Both the position numbers and the translations under genes were made by a program. Positions 10,401-21,700 of a stretch of 64,000 nucleotides of DNA are shown in pieces. The stretch spans positions 6,105,066 to 6,169,065 of the forward strand of contig OX422195.1 in the NCBI GenBank assembly GCA_949130485.1, written 5' to 3'. Each line of letters begins with the position of its first letter. Within the stretch, counting starts at the first letter, position 1. Source of the stretch: Agelas oroides (taxonomy: Eukaryota; Porifera; Demospongiae; Agelasida; Agelasidae). A model generated the notes under the pieces. It ran no database searches and was not told the origin of the DNA. It saw only the letters and a list, made by a program, of their open reading frames with translations.

Positions 10401-13013
10401 CAGAAATGCAACTACAAGCAGTTTGTGTCTGATAGTCTTCTTTATTGCATGTAAGGCTACTAGCTATGCACAGAGGTCCTGGGATCAAAGGTTATGTGCA
10501 TATTGGTATTCGCTCTTTAATCATGAAGCAGACTCTATCTTGCTTTATGTGTGCAAGTCTGGCTTTACAAGACTGGTAGGAGACTACATACTCTGAGGAT
10601 CTAAAATGGTAGAGGATAGGATTTTCTGCTATGAATAATGACTTCAGTGTGCATAGTGACAACATAAAAGACATAGCTGTGAGTTTGGGCTTGCAACATC
10701 AGCACAGATTGCCTGTAACTGTATTTCTGCCATAGCAGTTGCAGTGCAACACAGCCCTCAAGACTCTGGGTCCTCAGGTCTCCCTATCTTTGGGTCCCCA
10801 GTCCTTGGGTTGCTTGTAATTGCATTGGACTAATACATGTGACCCACTGGGTGAAAGCCTGGCACTACTTGCAAATAGTGAGACATTTTTATCTAAACAA
10901 GTAGTTTCCAGCTAAATGAGATTACTGCACTCATATCATATTGCTGGGGGGCTTACACTGGACCCTATACTGAATATTATGAAGCCTGGCTTTGCAATTA
11001 CTATTAGGGTGATATAAGCTCGAACTTACAAGTATAAATATTAGTACACGTTGCCATGGACAGCTTGCTATGCGCTCTTCAAATAACATGGCTTCCACTC
11101 TGTATATGGTTGCCTTTGCAATGTAACCCCCCACTTTCATCATCACTGACTTTCACAACACTGTCTTTGCTGATTTTTAAGCTGGCTTTTTACAAAACGT
11201 GTAAATCTGATGTACCATGAATTTTAGCGTAGCAATGTAAAAACATTGTGTTTTCTTGAAGCTGTGTTTTGCATCCGTGATGCATTTTGGTCCATAATTT
11301 GGGAACCAAGCAACCATTTTTTTTTTTTTTACCATCGCACAATTTGCACATTGGTGTACAGACCAATCTTGTCTCAGTTTTATTGTTAAATGTGAGATGT
11401 GCCAGATTTTTGCTCAGCAGCACACGTGCATACCTAGTATGTCTACCATGTAGCTAATAAAATTTATATGTGCAACTCCCTACCCATCTCTTCCCCCCTC
11501 TCTCATTGAAGAGATTTTCAGCCTGACCCCTAGGTCTATGGCAATGCAGTTTTTCATTAATTGCTTTTAAGTTTCTGTTTGGGACAGTTAACGAGGCTAT
11601 AGATCCAATTCATTGTGCAAACAGCATGGTGTGTACACTGTTGTGAAGCTACATAGTAACTACTTGTGAGAACATTTACAGGGTTCTTAAACCTACATAG
11701 GTTTCTGACTTTGCAGTCCACCAGTCCAGCTGTCCAATCCAATAATTACAGATGCCCTGATGGAAGTGCATCATTTCTTGAACTCACTACTCACACACTC
11801 TTCCAGCTTCTTTCACTTATATTAGTAGGAACTGTGCTTCATAATGATATCCCATTAAACCCTGTAGTGCACTTTTGGTTACATCTTACTGGGCACTGCG
11901 CAGAAGTTCTGCGTGAGCAGAAAGGGTGGGACAGGGGGAGGTGGGTGGGATCACCCACAGGGTGACATGCACATGGTGGCTGCTAGGCTTGGCTGTAAAA
12001 GCACCATGGTTGGCAACTGGTTGGCCAATTCTCACCCTGGCTGCACGAGCAGGCTTAGAAAACGCTACTCTCACCTTTTAGGGGGTCAATCATTTCTGGC
12101 AGGGAAGGCTTCTTGGGCTCCAAGCGGGTGTTTGCCAATCGAGAGTGCTGACTATTGCATGCTCGTTAATGAGTGGGCACGGTTAAGGTCACGAGTCTGC
12201 TTATTAAGGCTGGAAGTGGAGTTAGGTGCAGTTTTGGAGTCACAGCTTGGACAGAAATGGAGATATGGTGCATTAGATGCATGTATAGGCTAAAAGTAGT
12301 CTCAAGTGTAAAAATTTAGGGTTTTAAGGGTGAAGACTAGCTTACTAGCAATATTGGAATAATTATGCCAGTGTTTATATTTTCTTGATGACAAAACACC
12401 CAAGACCTTCACACTTTTCTATACAGCAAGTGATGGAAAGGATGAAGGCCCAAGATGAAGCTGCAGATTTGGTGCAATATTTGCAATTGACAATTATTCA
12501 GCACATAGGAACTGGTCAGGCCATACCTCAGACCATTATTTCAGCTGACTAGCCCAACTTGGTTCTATCTGCATTCATTTTATGTTCTTACTCCCAGAAC
12601 AAATTATAATTCAAGTGTGACAATTCTGATAGATTAGCTGACATCGATTGTGATCATGTAAAAGAGCACACAGGAACCTTCAGGTTGAAAATACATTGCA
12701 TTGTAGGTACCTATTTGAAGCCAAAGTCTGACAAGAGTGTTTCCCCCCAAAACGTTGGTCTAAAAATTTTGTTATGCACTTTGCATGTGAATTGCCTGGC
12801 CATCCTCAACTTGCCTCCGGTAGTAGAACGAGGCTAATCTATTAGTGGGACGTTTTGCTCATGCTAGAGTGTTGCTTCTACACTTTACCACTACTCTCTC
12901 TTACAGGAGACATCATTGAGGAGGGGACCCTACATGAAGGGTGGATGGAGGGCTGTGTAAAACGTACTGGCAAGTGTGGCCTCCTACCATCTAACTATGT
13001 GAAGAAAATCTAA
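591..13013 (+). CDS. Adaptor gene A: helically extended SH3-like domain plus C-terminal SH3 (FYB/PRAM1-like), 5' incomplete
   Basis: Spliced model with exons 591-624, 770-844, 4431-4605, 5452-5510, 6530-6626, 9633-9679, 10015-10111 and 12907-13013 (stop TAA). All junctions are GT-AG and phase-consistent. In order, the product has a tyrosine motif (VYDEIPDI), a Lys-rich helix (KQEKEKKKKRLKNRQKG), then QFGLSCDDQPLFAVEV... ending LPDGVYLVEKEDGTIGYL. That layout of basic helix followed by an SH3-like barrel resembles the helically extended SH3 of FYB/ADAP and PRAM1. Next come a tyrosine motif VYDYIP and a classical SH3 split over the last two exons: AIYDYTAGDVDEVSFVEG, then GWMEG and GLLPSNYVKKI. 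It has no catalytic motif, so it is probably a cytoplasmic scaffold binding proline-rich ligands and, through phosphotyrosines, SH2 proteins. The SH3 call is strong; the FYB-family call is by motif layout only. Introns contain foldback elements and tandem repeats. Confidence 0.78.
935..955 (+). CDS. Possible alternative terminal exon of adaptor gene A (short isoform)
   Basis: After a 'ttgccag' acceptor, seven in-phase codons (EKQIDL, stop) could follow the exon ending at 844. AATAATAAATAC at about 1030 could serve as a polyadenylation signal. Splicing here would give a form with the tyrosine motif and basic helix but no SH3 domains. The exon is tiny and may be coincidental. Confidence 0.3.
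   Translation, partial: EKQIDL
1910..1996. repeat. Interspersed 'GCGCCCACCCC' repeat, copy 1
   Basis: Short repeat marked by gAAAGAGcnCC...GCrCCCACCCC...TTTTGGC. Related copies lie at about 3655-3775, 37195-37280 and 38385-38500. Probably fragments of one MITE family. Confidence 0.4.
2188..3535. mobile_element. Foldback/non-autonomous DNA transposon with ~100-bp terminal inverted repeats
   Basis: The arm at about 2188-2293 (TCTCACAAGCCAGATCC...) reads as a diverged reverse complement of about 3432-3535. The outermost bases resemble those of the MITE at 30031-30315. The centre has no supported gene; a 123-codon frame on the minus strand has no recognisable domain. Confidence 0.55.
4389..4420. 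repeat. (CA)16 microsatellite just upstream of a 3' splice site
   Basis: Uninterrupted CA dinucleotides end 10 nt before the acceptor AG of exon 4431-4605. A (GT)17 on the plus strand, that is (CA)17 on the sense strand, sits at the matching place in adaptor gene B. Confidence 0.95.
4431..4605 (+). CDS. Exon of adaptor gene A: helically extended SH3-like domain core
   Basis: This 175-nt exon starts in phase 0 right after the AG of 'atgcacaag', behind a (CA)16 tract, and ends at a GTGAGT donor in phase 1. It encodes QFGLSCDDQPLF...LGVTTRETVNVL...LPDGVYLVEKEDGT, with the strand spacing of an SH3-like barrel. A 175-nt paralogous exon with the same phases and the same acceptor-proximal repeat lies on the minus strand at 35755-35929, which confirms the borders. 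Reading ATG upstream inside the CA repeat as a start is not needed. Confidence 0.8.
6745..6861. mobile_element. Hairpin MITE, about 57-bp arms
   Basis: GAGCTCGGAAAATAACTTTGC...CTCCAGTCGTCATCA is followed after a 6-base spacer by its near-perfect reverse complement ending GTTATTTTCCGATCTC. It would fold into one long hairpin in the intron after exon 6530-6626. Confidence 0.8.
7735..9580. mobile_element. Foldback element in adaptor A intron, related to the one in adaptor B
   Basis: Sequence at about 7735-7890 (CAACCAAACAAGG..., ACATCACAATA) is inversely related to about 9480-9580 (TGGTGTCATTCCTACC, TTGTTTGGTTGA). The same motifs bound the foldback element at 33085-34460. The interior carries the tandem duplication 7980-9300. 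Borders are approximate. Confidence 0.45.
7980..9300. repeat. Two-copy tandem duplication, period about 790 bp
   Basis: ATCATCCTGGGGCGAGCCTG begins near 7998 and again near 8790. Similarity continues past TAGTAGCCCTTCACGCTCG (about 8360 and 9140). The stretch ACCAACAATTGCCGTAGTTC also occurs twice (8509 and 8719). Frames inside (83 aa minus, 80 aa plus) have no recognisable domain. Confidence 0.7.
10015..10111 (+). CDS. Exon of adaptor gene A: N-terminal half of the C-terminal SH3
   Basis: 97 nt, phase 0 to 1. It encodes the ALYDY-type signature as SAIYDYTAGDVDEVSFVEG, the RT-loop part of a classical SH3. Exon 6530-6626 is also 97 nt with identical phases and a diverged version of the same sequence (SVYDYIPAASNPQESYSE), so the two are duplicates. 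Confidence 0.85.
10320..10815. repeat. Inverted repeat / foldback sequence in adaptor A intron
   Basis: The arm at about 10330-10425 (GGACCCACAGTCTTGAGG, then GTGACAGAAATGCAAC) is inversely repeated at about 10715-10810 (CCCTCAAGACTCTGGGTCC). Each arm is rich in GGACCC units. No coding capacity is evident. Confidence 0.5.
11887..12030. repeat. Interspersed repeat 'AGGGTGGGACAGGGGGAGG', copy 1
   Basis: The G-rich core AGAAAGGGTGGGACAGGGGG with flanking similarity recurs at about 22910-23060 in the same orientation and at about 28765-28925 inverted. Similarity extends over more than 100 bp, so this is a dispersed element rather than simple sequence. Confidence 0.6.
12907..13013 (+). CDS. Last exon of adaptor gene A: C-terminal half of SH3 and stop
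   Basis: It begins with two bases completing a Gly codon and encodes DIIEEGTLHEGWMEG, then GLLPSNYVKKI and TAA. The Trp of the binding groove (only one W where most SH3s have WW), the Gly-x-x-Pro-x-Asn-Tyr-Val end and the length all fit SH3. Confidence 0.88.
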
Positions 13014-13076
13014 AGCTCTTGATACTTATTCCTTAGAATTCGAATACACTTTATGTTGTACACTCTTATTCTCTAC

Positions 13077-13223
13077 ATGAGCTAGCTGATTGATGACTAC
13101 ATACATAATTACTGTAGTATGTATTTTGGACAAAATATGACTGGTGTAATAATGTAGCTAGCTGATTTATGACTACATACATAATTATTGTTGTATTTTG
13201 GACAAAAAATGACTGGTGTAATA
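13077..13223. repeat. Tandem duplication, two ~70-bp copies, 3' of adaptor gene A
   Basis: Two copies of GAGCTAGCTGATTGATGACT...GACTGGTGTAATA lie head to tail just downstream of the stop codon, likely in the 3' UTR. Confidence 0.8.
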
Positions 13224-16200
13224 CTGAATAGTAATGCAGGTACCTATTTGAGATAATCATAGCAAAGTTTGGGGTCAATTGCTTGGAGAGAAAACATCAC
13301 TTTGAGTGAATACAATTGGGGTAAAAGAACCCCACTTTGGTCCCTCCAGTTGAAGTAGGAGAGATGATGGGTCTGGTGAAACCCTAGGGCGTAGCATGGG
13401 ATCATTCGGATCGTTATGGGCAGTACATGCTATGGCTTATTTTGATCATGCCCACACAAGCCAAAAACTATGCAAAACAGTGAGTGGTGGGGAATTCTTA
13501 ATCAAATGAGGTTTAGTGTTAACAGTTTGTGGAGATTTTTTCCTGTCATGATTAGCATGACATTATGCCCACTACTTTCCAGAAGCAACTAAGTGAAACG
13601 CAATACAAAAGTTATAGTACCTATTTAGTCCAGTGAGGATTGTAGAGTTGAAAAAAAAAATTCTGTACTACTGTTATACCCCAAGATATGAGAAAAGAAT
13701 TCACATAATCAGTTAGATGTAAGGCCAGAAAAGCTATGTACATGGAAATCCAATCTGAGCTCTTAATTTTGTTAGTGCCATGTTCCACTCACTATTTAAA
13801 TTTCTGTCTTGTATAAATATGAGAAAATTGTGCTATGGCAAGCCTCCATTTTTTGCTTGGGTTTGTTCTTTACAGTTTAGAATAAATGTTTTTAAAAGGG
13901 GAAGTTTTCTGGCCAGCTAACATCTCTGGTGTTGTGTTTGACTGAACATTGAGTCACAAAATAAGATCACAAAATATGTTAGTACTATAATTTGTCGTTT
14001 GAATCATCATTCTATGTCAAATAAAAATAAACAGACCCTCACAGATTTGGTTGGTTATTACATGAGAAATTCACCCATAGCGACTTAACCTCATATGTTG
14101 TATGGCTTCAGAGTTAGAGCCAGACAAACAGTCCATTTTTTGCCTAATTTCTGCTTACTTAACCATAACTTTGAGCACACTGGTCCTGACTGTAACCCAG
14201 GTTTATGTTTTCGTAACCTCCGCTGAGTGACTTCCCCCGCCACGTTAATGTTACTACCTGCATTTTTCACCACTTGTAGCTCATAAATTACCATTCATGG
14301 TGTAATTAACAAGTATGTCCCATAAAGTTTGGGTCAAAGGTCATCACTAGTGTACTTTGACTTTTGTTCTCACAAAATTGATGCTTTGATTTGAATCAGT
14401 TTTTTTTTTAATGTTATTGGTGCTTCTTTATAAAATTGATTTTGGGACTGCCATGGGAGTTGGAGATACTTGACAGAATGTAATGACAGCTAGGGGAGAT
14501 GTGCAACTAATCAACCCTATATATACCTGATAGGGACACATTTTGATTAGTATCACATTTGTTAACAGGACAAAATACCCATGATTATGTGGCTAATACA
14601 AGAGTAAGCAGCTCAATGCTACTGTGTAAAAAGGAAGGTAAAGCTAGTAACCCAGTCATATTACAGCAGCATATTTACACACTACATGCAATGGTGGATA
14701 TGTGACCACAGTACACCAACAAATGAATTCCTCTAATATTTTGTGATGATGTTATCACAACTCCTTGAGCGTAATATAGAGTAGTGGTGTAGTCTTGTTC
14801 CCAGGCTTTTGCTGCCTTCAATTTCTAGATTCTTACTCACTATGCTAAATATAAAGGAAGTGTGGTCATATACTGTGACATCAGGTGGGCAGAGGGTATA
14901 CACATATTTGGGGTGGTGCCCAACTATAATAACATTTTGTGTATATCTATTCCTAACAATGCAGTGTTGATACTAGCTAGCTTGTGAATCCTGTCACATC
15001 CAACCCCTCGATGGATGCTAGAAGAAAGGGCCTTGAGATCCTTCACCAGGCACCACCCCCCATGTATCTAGCTGTCTTCTGGCTGCCTGATGTGTCCTTC
15101 ATCTGACTAGATTTTCCAGGCCATTTATCGTTTGTTTGCATACTGCATGCAATCAAAGAATGTGGTGAAGGCCTGCATGGGAACATGTATACTTACTTCA
15201 TAAGGGTGCTCAGTACATACAAGCAGCCATTCTTTACAAGAATGTTAACTCTCCTTTACATCAAACAGTGCATACACTTTACCATGCAGTTACCATCTTG
15301 CACCTTGCCTGGCACAGCTTTCTATCACTAGTATGAACCTTTCTGCTGCTGTCTATTGATACAACCATTAGGATCACTCACTGAGGAACTCTCAAATTGA
15401 TCTACCAAAATATGGCTCATAATTCCCTCCCATGTAATTTTTGGTTTACAGTCTACCAAGTGGTAGTTGTCATGGTTACAAGGTAATTTATTATTGTGTT
15501 ACAGTTCATTTAGGTTAACGTTCTCTTCACGACTGCAAATAGAAAATAGTTATAGCACAGTGCCAGGAGTAAACAGACCAAGTCCAAGGACGAGTTTACT
15601 ACAGCCACAAATCCCTGGCCACCTGTGCTATAACTGTTATAAATCCCACCTGATTGGTCCTTTCCTGTTACACATCTGTACATGAGCAAGTGTTTACAGC
15701 ATTATTTAGCTACTGTATGTAAAATCTGTACTCTAGTATAATTATGACGATGTGGTCATCCTGCATTGGTCACATAATCATGGCTATTTTGTCATATCAT
15801 GTTTACAAAGGTGATACTAATCAAAATGCGCCCCTATCAGGTAAGTATAGGGTCAATTAGTTGCACATCTCCCATAAGGTTATGGATTACAGCTTGCTCA
15901 TTAATATTCATGAGAAAATATTACCTTCCTTTTCTCCGTGCAGGAACCAGTGTACAGCACGCAATAGAAGTGACATATAACAGTACTATGAGTACCTTTT
16001 AACCAGTATAGTATTAATTCTTATGTACAGCGTACTAAGGCGAGCGGCGATGACAAAGTTCGTGACTTTTGGCGTCAGATTTTGTCTTCAGAGAGGATTG
16101 CAGGTACAACTTTTCAACACCTACGGGTAATACTCAACTTACTTGAGGGCAGCTCGGAGCAACTTCGTTGCTGTGTGCCAGGGGAAGCAAGTGACATGAG

Positions 16201-18243
16201 CTTCAATCCAAAACCCCGGTGGTTTTCGACCGACTAAGCGACTAAATCTAGGCGTATATCAAAAACGGTAAGTCGTCTCGGCGAAAACTCTTCGAGCCGC
16301 CCTGTGCCTGTCTTCATAGAATTCAAATACAGTGTAATATACGGTAAGATGTTCTTCCAACAGGAAATAACTGACGCCAAAGTCAGTACTTCGTATATAC
16401 ACGGACTGTTAAGGTTACGGGATACAGTTTGCTCATTAATATTCATGAAAAAATATTACCTTCCTTTTCTTCACGCAGGATCCAGGCATGCATGCGTTTA
16501 ACTTTACCGCTAAGATGCATTAGCCTGTAACAGCTGTGCTGGTTGGGTGGGCGGAGCAGGCAATTTGATAGCAGTGCCTGCGGTTAAGGTAGGACAACCT
16601 TGAATCACAAATCTCTGAACCATGTGGACGGACTGATGGGTAATGTCTAAGCGTACACAAGATTCACAAAAAGTTTGTACCAAACTGCTTTCTCTAGCTG
16701 ATAATGCCAAAAAAACTCAATTTTTAGTCCCTCAGCTAAAATAAAAACTTGCACCCTCTCCAAGGCTCCACTCCCAGTCTGACCACATCATCAACACACA
16801 CACAAAACAAGTAAAACCTTTATGTATGGGACCACTTCAGTTCCTCCAGGCCAGGGAGTTATGCCCACAAACCTACTCCCTGTCATTGCCCCTAGAATGG
16901 AGCCAAGTTACACACATTCCCGCTAGCATAAAATCGGGCGGGGCCTACAAGCCCGAAAAGTCAGCTTTCTACAGTACCTTTGCCAGACAACTGTGTGATG
17001 ACACCCGTCTTCCAGGGGGGGCTCTCTGCCTTTCCACCACACTCACAAACATTCAAGCCCACTCAGGCAAGCTTTGCAACACAAATAGCCAACCATCACA
17101 TTCAACAAGCTAGAAAATCTTTTTACTGTTTTTTTTTTTTTTTTTTTTGTAAGTGTTGGAGGATTTCTTCAAAGTTCCGCCCAGCCACATGAAAGTGCCG
17201 CCAGACCACTACAAAGGGCCGCAGGCCACATCAAAGGGACACGCCCCCCTTGTTGATTCCGGTTGCCGCCATGGGAGTGTAAACAAGCCAATGAATTTCA
17301 ATCACGCCATTATGGTCACCCGATCATTAATTATTCATGAGCGGAATCGGCCCGATTCGCAATTCAAGGTTGTCCTACCTTAAATATCTCCGAATCCCAA
17401 AACCAACTTTATAGCACCTAAAAAGAAGTACCCACAGAACATTTAGTAATTTTGAGGAAAGGTCAAAGTACACTAGTGATGACCTTTGACCTGAACTTTA
17501 TGGGATATAATTACGTAAATAAATAAATAATTAATACACAGGCCAGAGGAAGCGTTGGACATCCAATCTGAGTTGATATTCGTTAATGGCATGGTGCACT
17601 TACCCCAGGAATGAAACACCAACAAGTCTCCCTTCACCAGCTACACCACTGTCACCCCTCACAGCGACTCCCGAAGCGCTTACGTGACGTCACACGTTCA
17701 ATATACCTACGTATAAAATCATTGCTACGTGTATTGAGCGCGCTGCAGTGGTTTGGGCTAATATTACGCTCGCAACGCGCGAGTGTAAAGGTATTCACGA
17801 ACTATTCATGATTGTAAGCTAATGTCTGGCTCCTCCCTTGAGGGTAAAGCTTTTAAGAAGCCACAAAACCCTGAACCCCAAGGCTTTCTACTTCAGGTCT
17901 TGTAGCTAAGTTGCAGTGAACTTTGTTTTCCTAAAGCCTACTAACAAAGATTTTACCTACGTATAGCACTGAACTCTGATGTGTTTGAGCCAAGGTAAAC
18001 CTGCAGCACTAACCTCCCATGAGGAAATTTGGCGAAAAATCGACTTTTGTCTGATTCAAACTTTGAAGCCATACAGCATGAGGCTGAAACTCACCAATGA
18101 ATGTTTCAACAGACATTATGTAATAACCAAGTTTTGTCCCAATCCATGAGGGTCAGGTTTCTTTGTTGATGCAAACATGTAGTGATTTCTTAGATTGTAT
18201 AGCACACACCTGTATTCCTGGACAGTACTCTCCTTACTATCTT

Positions 18244-18292
18244 AGCCTCATTCCCAGGCTCTCTCCTCGAGAGTGGCTGGGAACGAGGCTAT
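18244..18292. mobile_element. Short palindromic MITE 'TAGCCTCATTCCCAGGCTCT'
   Basis: The 49-bp sequence starts TAGCCTCATTCCCAG and ends CTGGGAACGAGGCTA, forming a hairpin. It is the same type as the palindrome split by the LTR retrotransposon at 58943/63357. Confidence 0.65.
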
Positions 18293-18424
18293 TACTATCT
18301 TGGGAGAGAAGTCAATCACATAATACATTGTGAAAAAGTGAAGCAAAACTGAGACTGATCAGTCTGACTCTCAACTACTTATGTGCACATATGATGATAC
18401 ATTAGGGTAGCTAACGGGAATAAA

Positions 18425-18726
18425 CTAATTCATGGTGTACTTCTCCTTCAGTTCTTTTCCTAGTTGCTCCTCCCCCAGAAACTCAACAGCCTCTATGATG
18501 GCAGTCCAGGTGGCAGAAGGGTTGACTTGCTCCAGCCAAGTCTCTAGCATCTGAACAAGGCAGCTGTTGGGGTCATCTTTATACTTTTCTGCAATGCTTG
18601 CCAGTTTTCCCTTTGGGATCTCCAGATATATTCCAATCATCCTCCACCTATCTGCCACTTTGTGATAGAGAGCATCCAGCAATTTTTTAAAATTTGGCTT
18701 GCTTTGTATTTTCTCAGTCCATTCAC
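18425..18726 (-). CDS. Last exon: death domain
   Basis: 302 nt after a 'catacag' acceptor; two bases complete a Gly codon. It encodes WTEKIQSKPNFKKLLDALYH to KELKEKYTMN and stop, with six-helix death-fold spacing (ADRWRMIGIYLEI; LVQMLETWLEQVNPSATW). The upstream ATG in the open frame lies in the intron and is not the start. Confidence 0.87.
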
Positions 18727-21700
18727 CTGTATGCAATGACACACTCATGTATGTGAATGTTGTATCTTACATATAATTATGTGAGACACGATCACTGGGA
18801 GCACAAAAAATACTGATTAGTTCCAGCTACACATTACTTTAGTTAATCAGGGCTGTTGTTAGTTAGCATAATATTATACCTTGCCGAACAGAAGCACTTT
18901 CTGAGATTGAGGTCATTTGTTGTACAATTCCAGGGGGGGCTGAGGTTTGGCAGAACATAGCATGAAATTAACCACAGCACTTTCTAGCTTATTATTATAT
19001 GACACACCAATAGAGGTGCATAGTTTTACAGAAGAATGTGCAAGTGTTATCACATCAAGTTCAGATTGATCAAAGCCATAAGTACATGTAGAATGAAATT
19101 TATGAACAATTTGACTACATAACTTTTCATGTTCACTACAAACTCAAAAGTGGTTAACAAAAATTGTTACCAATGAAACTAGAGCATGGCTCAATAGAAA
19201 GACTGAACAAGCAAAGAATCATGATTTAGTGCAGCATGAATGACAAAGCTGCAAAGGCACATGTAACTACCATGTGTGTACCACCCAAATCCATATCATT
19301 GGAGTGAAGTTCCAATTATGGAAGCCAACCAACCATTCAATCAAGCATCATGACAAAAGCACATAATTATAGCAAGTGAGAGTTTGCACAATTACTGTGC
19401 AAGCTTAGTCTGGCATTGCAAAATTGATCACATGGTAAGTGAGCAAGAGTTATTGCTAGGGCTGCCTTTGTTCTGCAGTGTTTCTTGTTGCATAAACAGA
19501 TGATATAATACGTAAGTAATTTGGATTTGGATGGAACTGTATATCGGAATTAGAAGCTTCTTAGTGGCTTCACTGATAACTAGTTCCTGCTACTATTTAC
19601 CACATTAACCTGGTGGTGCAGGAAGTCGAATCAGGAAGAAGTTGTAGGGCTCCTTTGCACCAAGTAGCTTTACTCTGTGCATCAGTTCCACAGGTTGCTC
19701 CTGCTGCCCAGTCCACTTAACATACAGCTGGCAAGATGGCACTCGATGACCAGGTACATAGCAGTCAACCTGGTGCTTTGTGATCTGTTAAAAGTATTAT
19801 TATTATTATTATTATTCACCCCACAGAGAAAGGAGTACGATCAAAAGGGTACATACCTAACCAGGAGGTAGTCACAACATGCACAAGTTCAGAAGACTGA
19901 AAGCCTGGTACAAAAAGTGAGTTGTCTCTCAACTCTCTAACCAAATTAACTGAATCTAAAGAAATATTACTATAATCCCATACAAAATTCTTGCCAAACA
20001 TTAGGTTGTGTCCAATGAAATTGCGACAGGAGAGCAGAACTACATACAAGGAAATTACTGCTACTACAGGCAGATTGATACAACTTACAGAAGTGTTGAA
20101 AACAAATACCGTATAGCCGGAAATATTGGCAGTCTTCAAATTTGGCAGTTTGGCCACAAACCAAGCATACGAAAATATTGGCGGAATTTAAATTTTGTGG
20201 TGGCGCCCGCAGCGTATTACGTACGTCATCATAAACATTGTTCACTCGTTTATCTGCCATCCTCTCGCTTGAGGTACTTGAACAATGCTGTGAGTTCGCA
20301 AATTTACAAGAAATATAACTGGCAGCGGTGCTATATGCACAGCTGGCATAGAGGGACGCCGGGTGGGGCCAAGAGCGCTACTGCATGCATTACATCATTA
20401 CGTGTTGCCGGCGAAAATATTGGCGGATTTTAATTTGGTGGTTTCCACCCCAACCGCCAAACCGCCAAATTTAATTCCCCGCCACATTTTCCGGCTATAC
20501 GGTATTATACACACTTACACAACCAGAGGACACACTGAACAATGCCAGTATGGCTATTAGGGGGAAGTGACCAAATACATCGTAAACACATATTAAGACA
20601 CACATCTAAATGTTTAATTTCACTACAATTAAGAGACCATAAAGCACAGCCATAGAGAGACATACAGTAACTAAGGAGCACTCTAGTCTGTACAATAGGA
20701 TCACAAAAACCAAACCTAAACAAGATACCATTTGCTTGCTTACAGAAATCACGAGAGCATCGAGTTTCAGCATTATCCATCAAATTAGAGGTAAGAACAT
20801 GACCTAGGTGCACAACAGACTTAGCACAAAAATTGACTTACCACAAAAAAGAAAACTATAGGAAGCAACAGTACAACTGCGTGAAAATTTGATGCATTGG
20901 GTTTTATCTGGATTAAATTTCAACATGTTGGCAGCCCCAAACTGCTCATGAATGTACAACAACCACCTAAGAGCAGCAGGACTGGGAGCTAACAAGGTAA
21001 GGTCATCAGCATAAGCGAGTGCACCCACAAACTGGTCATCTCAGAAACAACCAGCCCCAGACTGTTAAGTTCATAAAGCAAATCGTCAATATACAGAGCG
21101 AACAGAATGGAAGAAATTACACCCCTTCATCAGACTCCTTGAGAAACAGGAAATGCGTCGGATTGAACGTCATTCCAATTCACCCTCAAACGTTGCGTCT
21201 GATACCATGAGAGCAGAAATCGAACAACACAAATAAGCAATTATAGTGGTCAGGCTCATTGCTACGCTTCAATTATGCAATGGTTGACATAAGTGAGCAA
21301 AGTTCATTGTAGCAAAGACAATATACTTGAGACGTTTCGGCTCGAGAGCCTTCGTCAGTCACAATGACACTAATGAGAAGAAAAACCAGTGTTAAATAGT
21401 GAAACGGATAAATAAAGATGGGTGGGGTTGAGAATGAAAATTTGAAAAAAGGGTGAACTTGTAATGATTCAAGACGGTTTGTCAAGTGATGCATGCCATA
21501 GTTTGCTCAAGTTCAAGCCACAATCCAAGTTCATAGTCTGTTGGTTGTGTTGGTAGATCATGATGGCCTCTGTGACTCTTCTCTTCCAATAAAATTCCTG
21601 CTGACCAATCACCTTAGCCCCTTCCCAATCAATCCGATGGTCTTCATTGTGTACATGGGTTGTCACTCCATTATTCATATTGAACTTCCTGACTGCCTGT

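Larger units (their letters stand above)
13014..18424. other. Intergenic region between adaptor A and the ZU5/death-domain gene: nested inverted repeats, no gene
   Basis: I find no exon with domain or phase support. The outer arms are about 14310-14380 and 17450-17515 (AAAGGTCATCACTAGTGTAC inverted). Inner arms are about 14490-14640 and 15710-15960 (GGGGAGATGTGCAACTAAT inverted). AAATATTACCTTCCTTTTCT is repeated directly near 15913 and 16452. Another inverted pair carries AAGGTAGGACAACCTTGAAT (about 16585 and 17370). A CpG-rich stretch lies at about 17640-17790. Confidence 0.55.

Noticed and set aside
10240..10596. 118-codon plus-strand frame and 174-codon minus-strand frame (9964-10488)
   Set aside because: Both run through an inverted repeat and overlap the SH3 exon 10015-10111; no domain.
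18727..18748. ATG upstream of the death-domain exon as a gene start
   Set aside because: It lies before a good 'catacag' acceptor; the phase joins the UPA exon at 19610, so the ATG is intronic.
20008..20433. 141-codon plus-strand frame
   Set aside because: Falls almost wholly in the TACCGTATAGCC MITE; composition-driven open frame.
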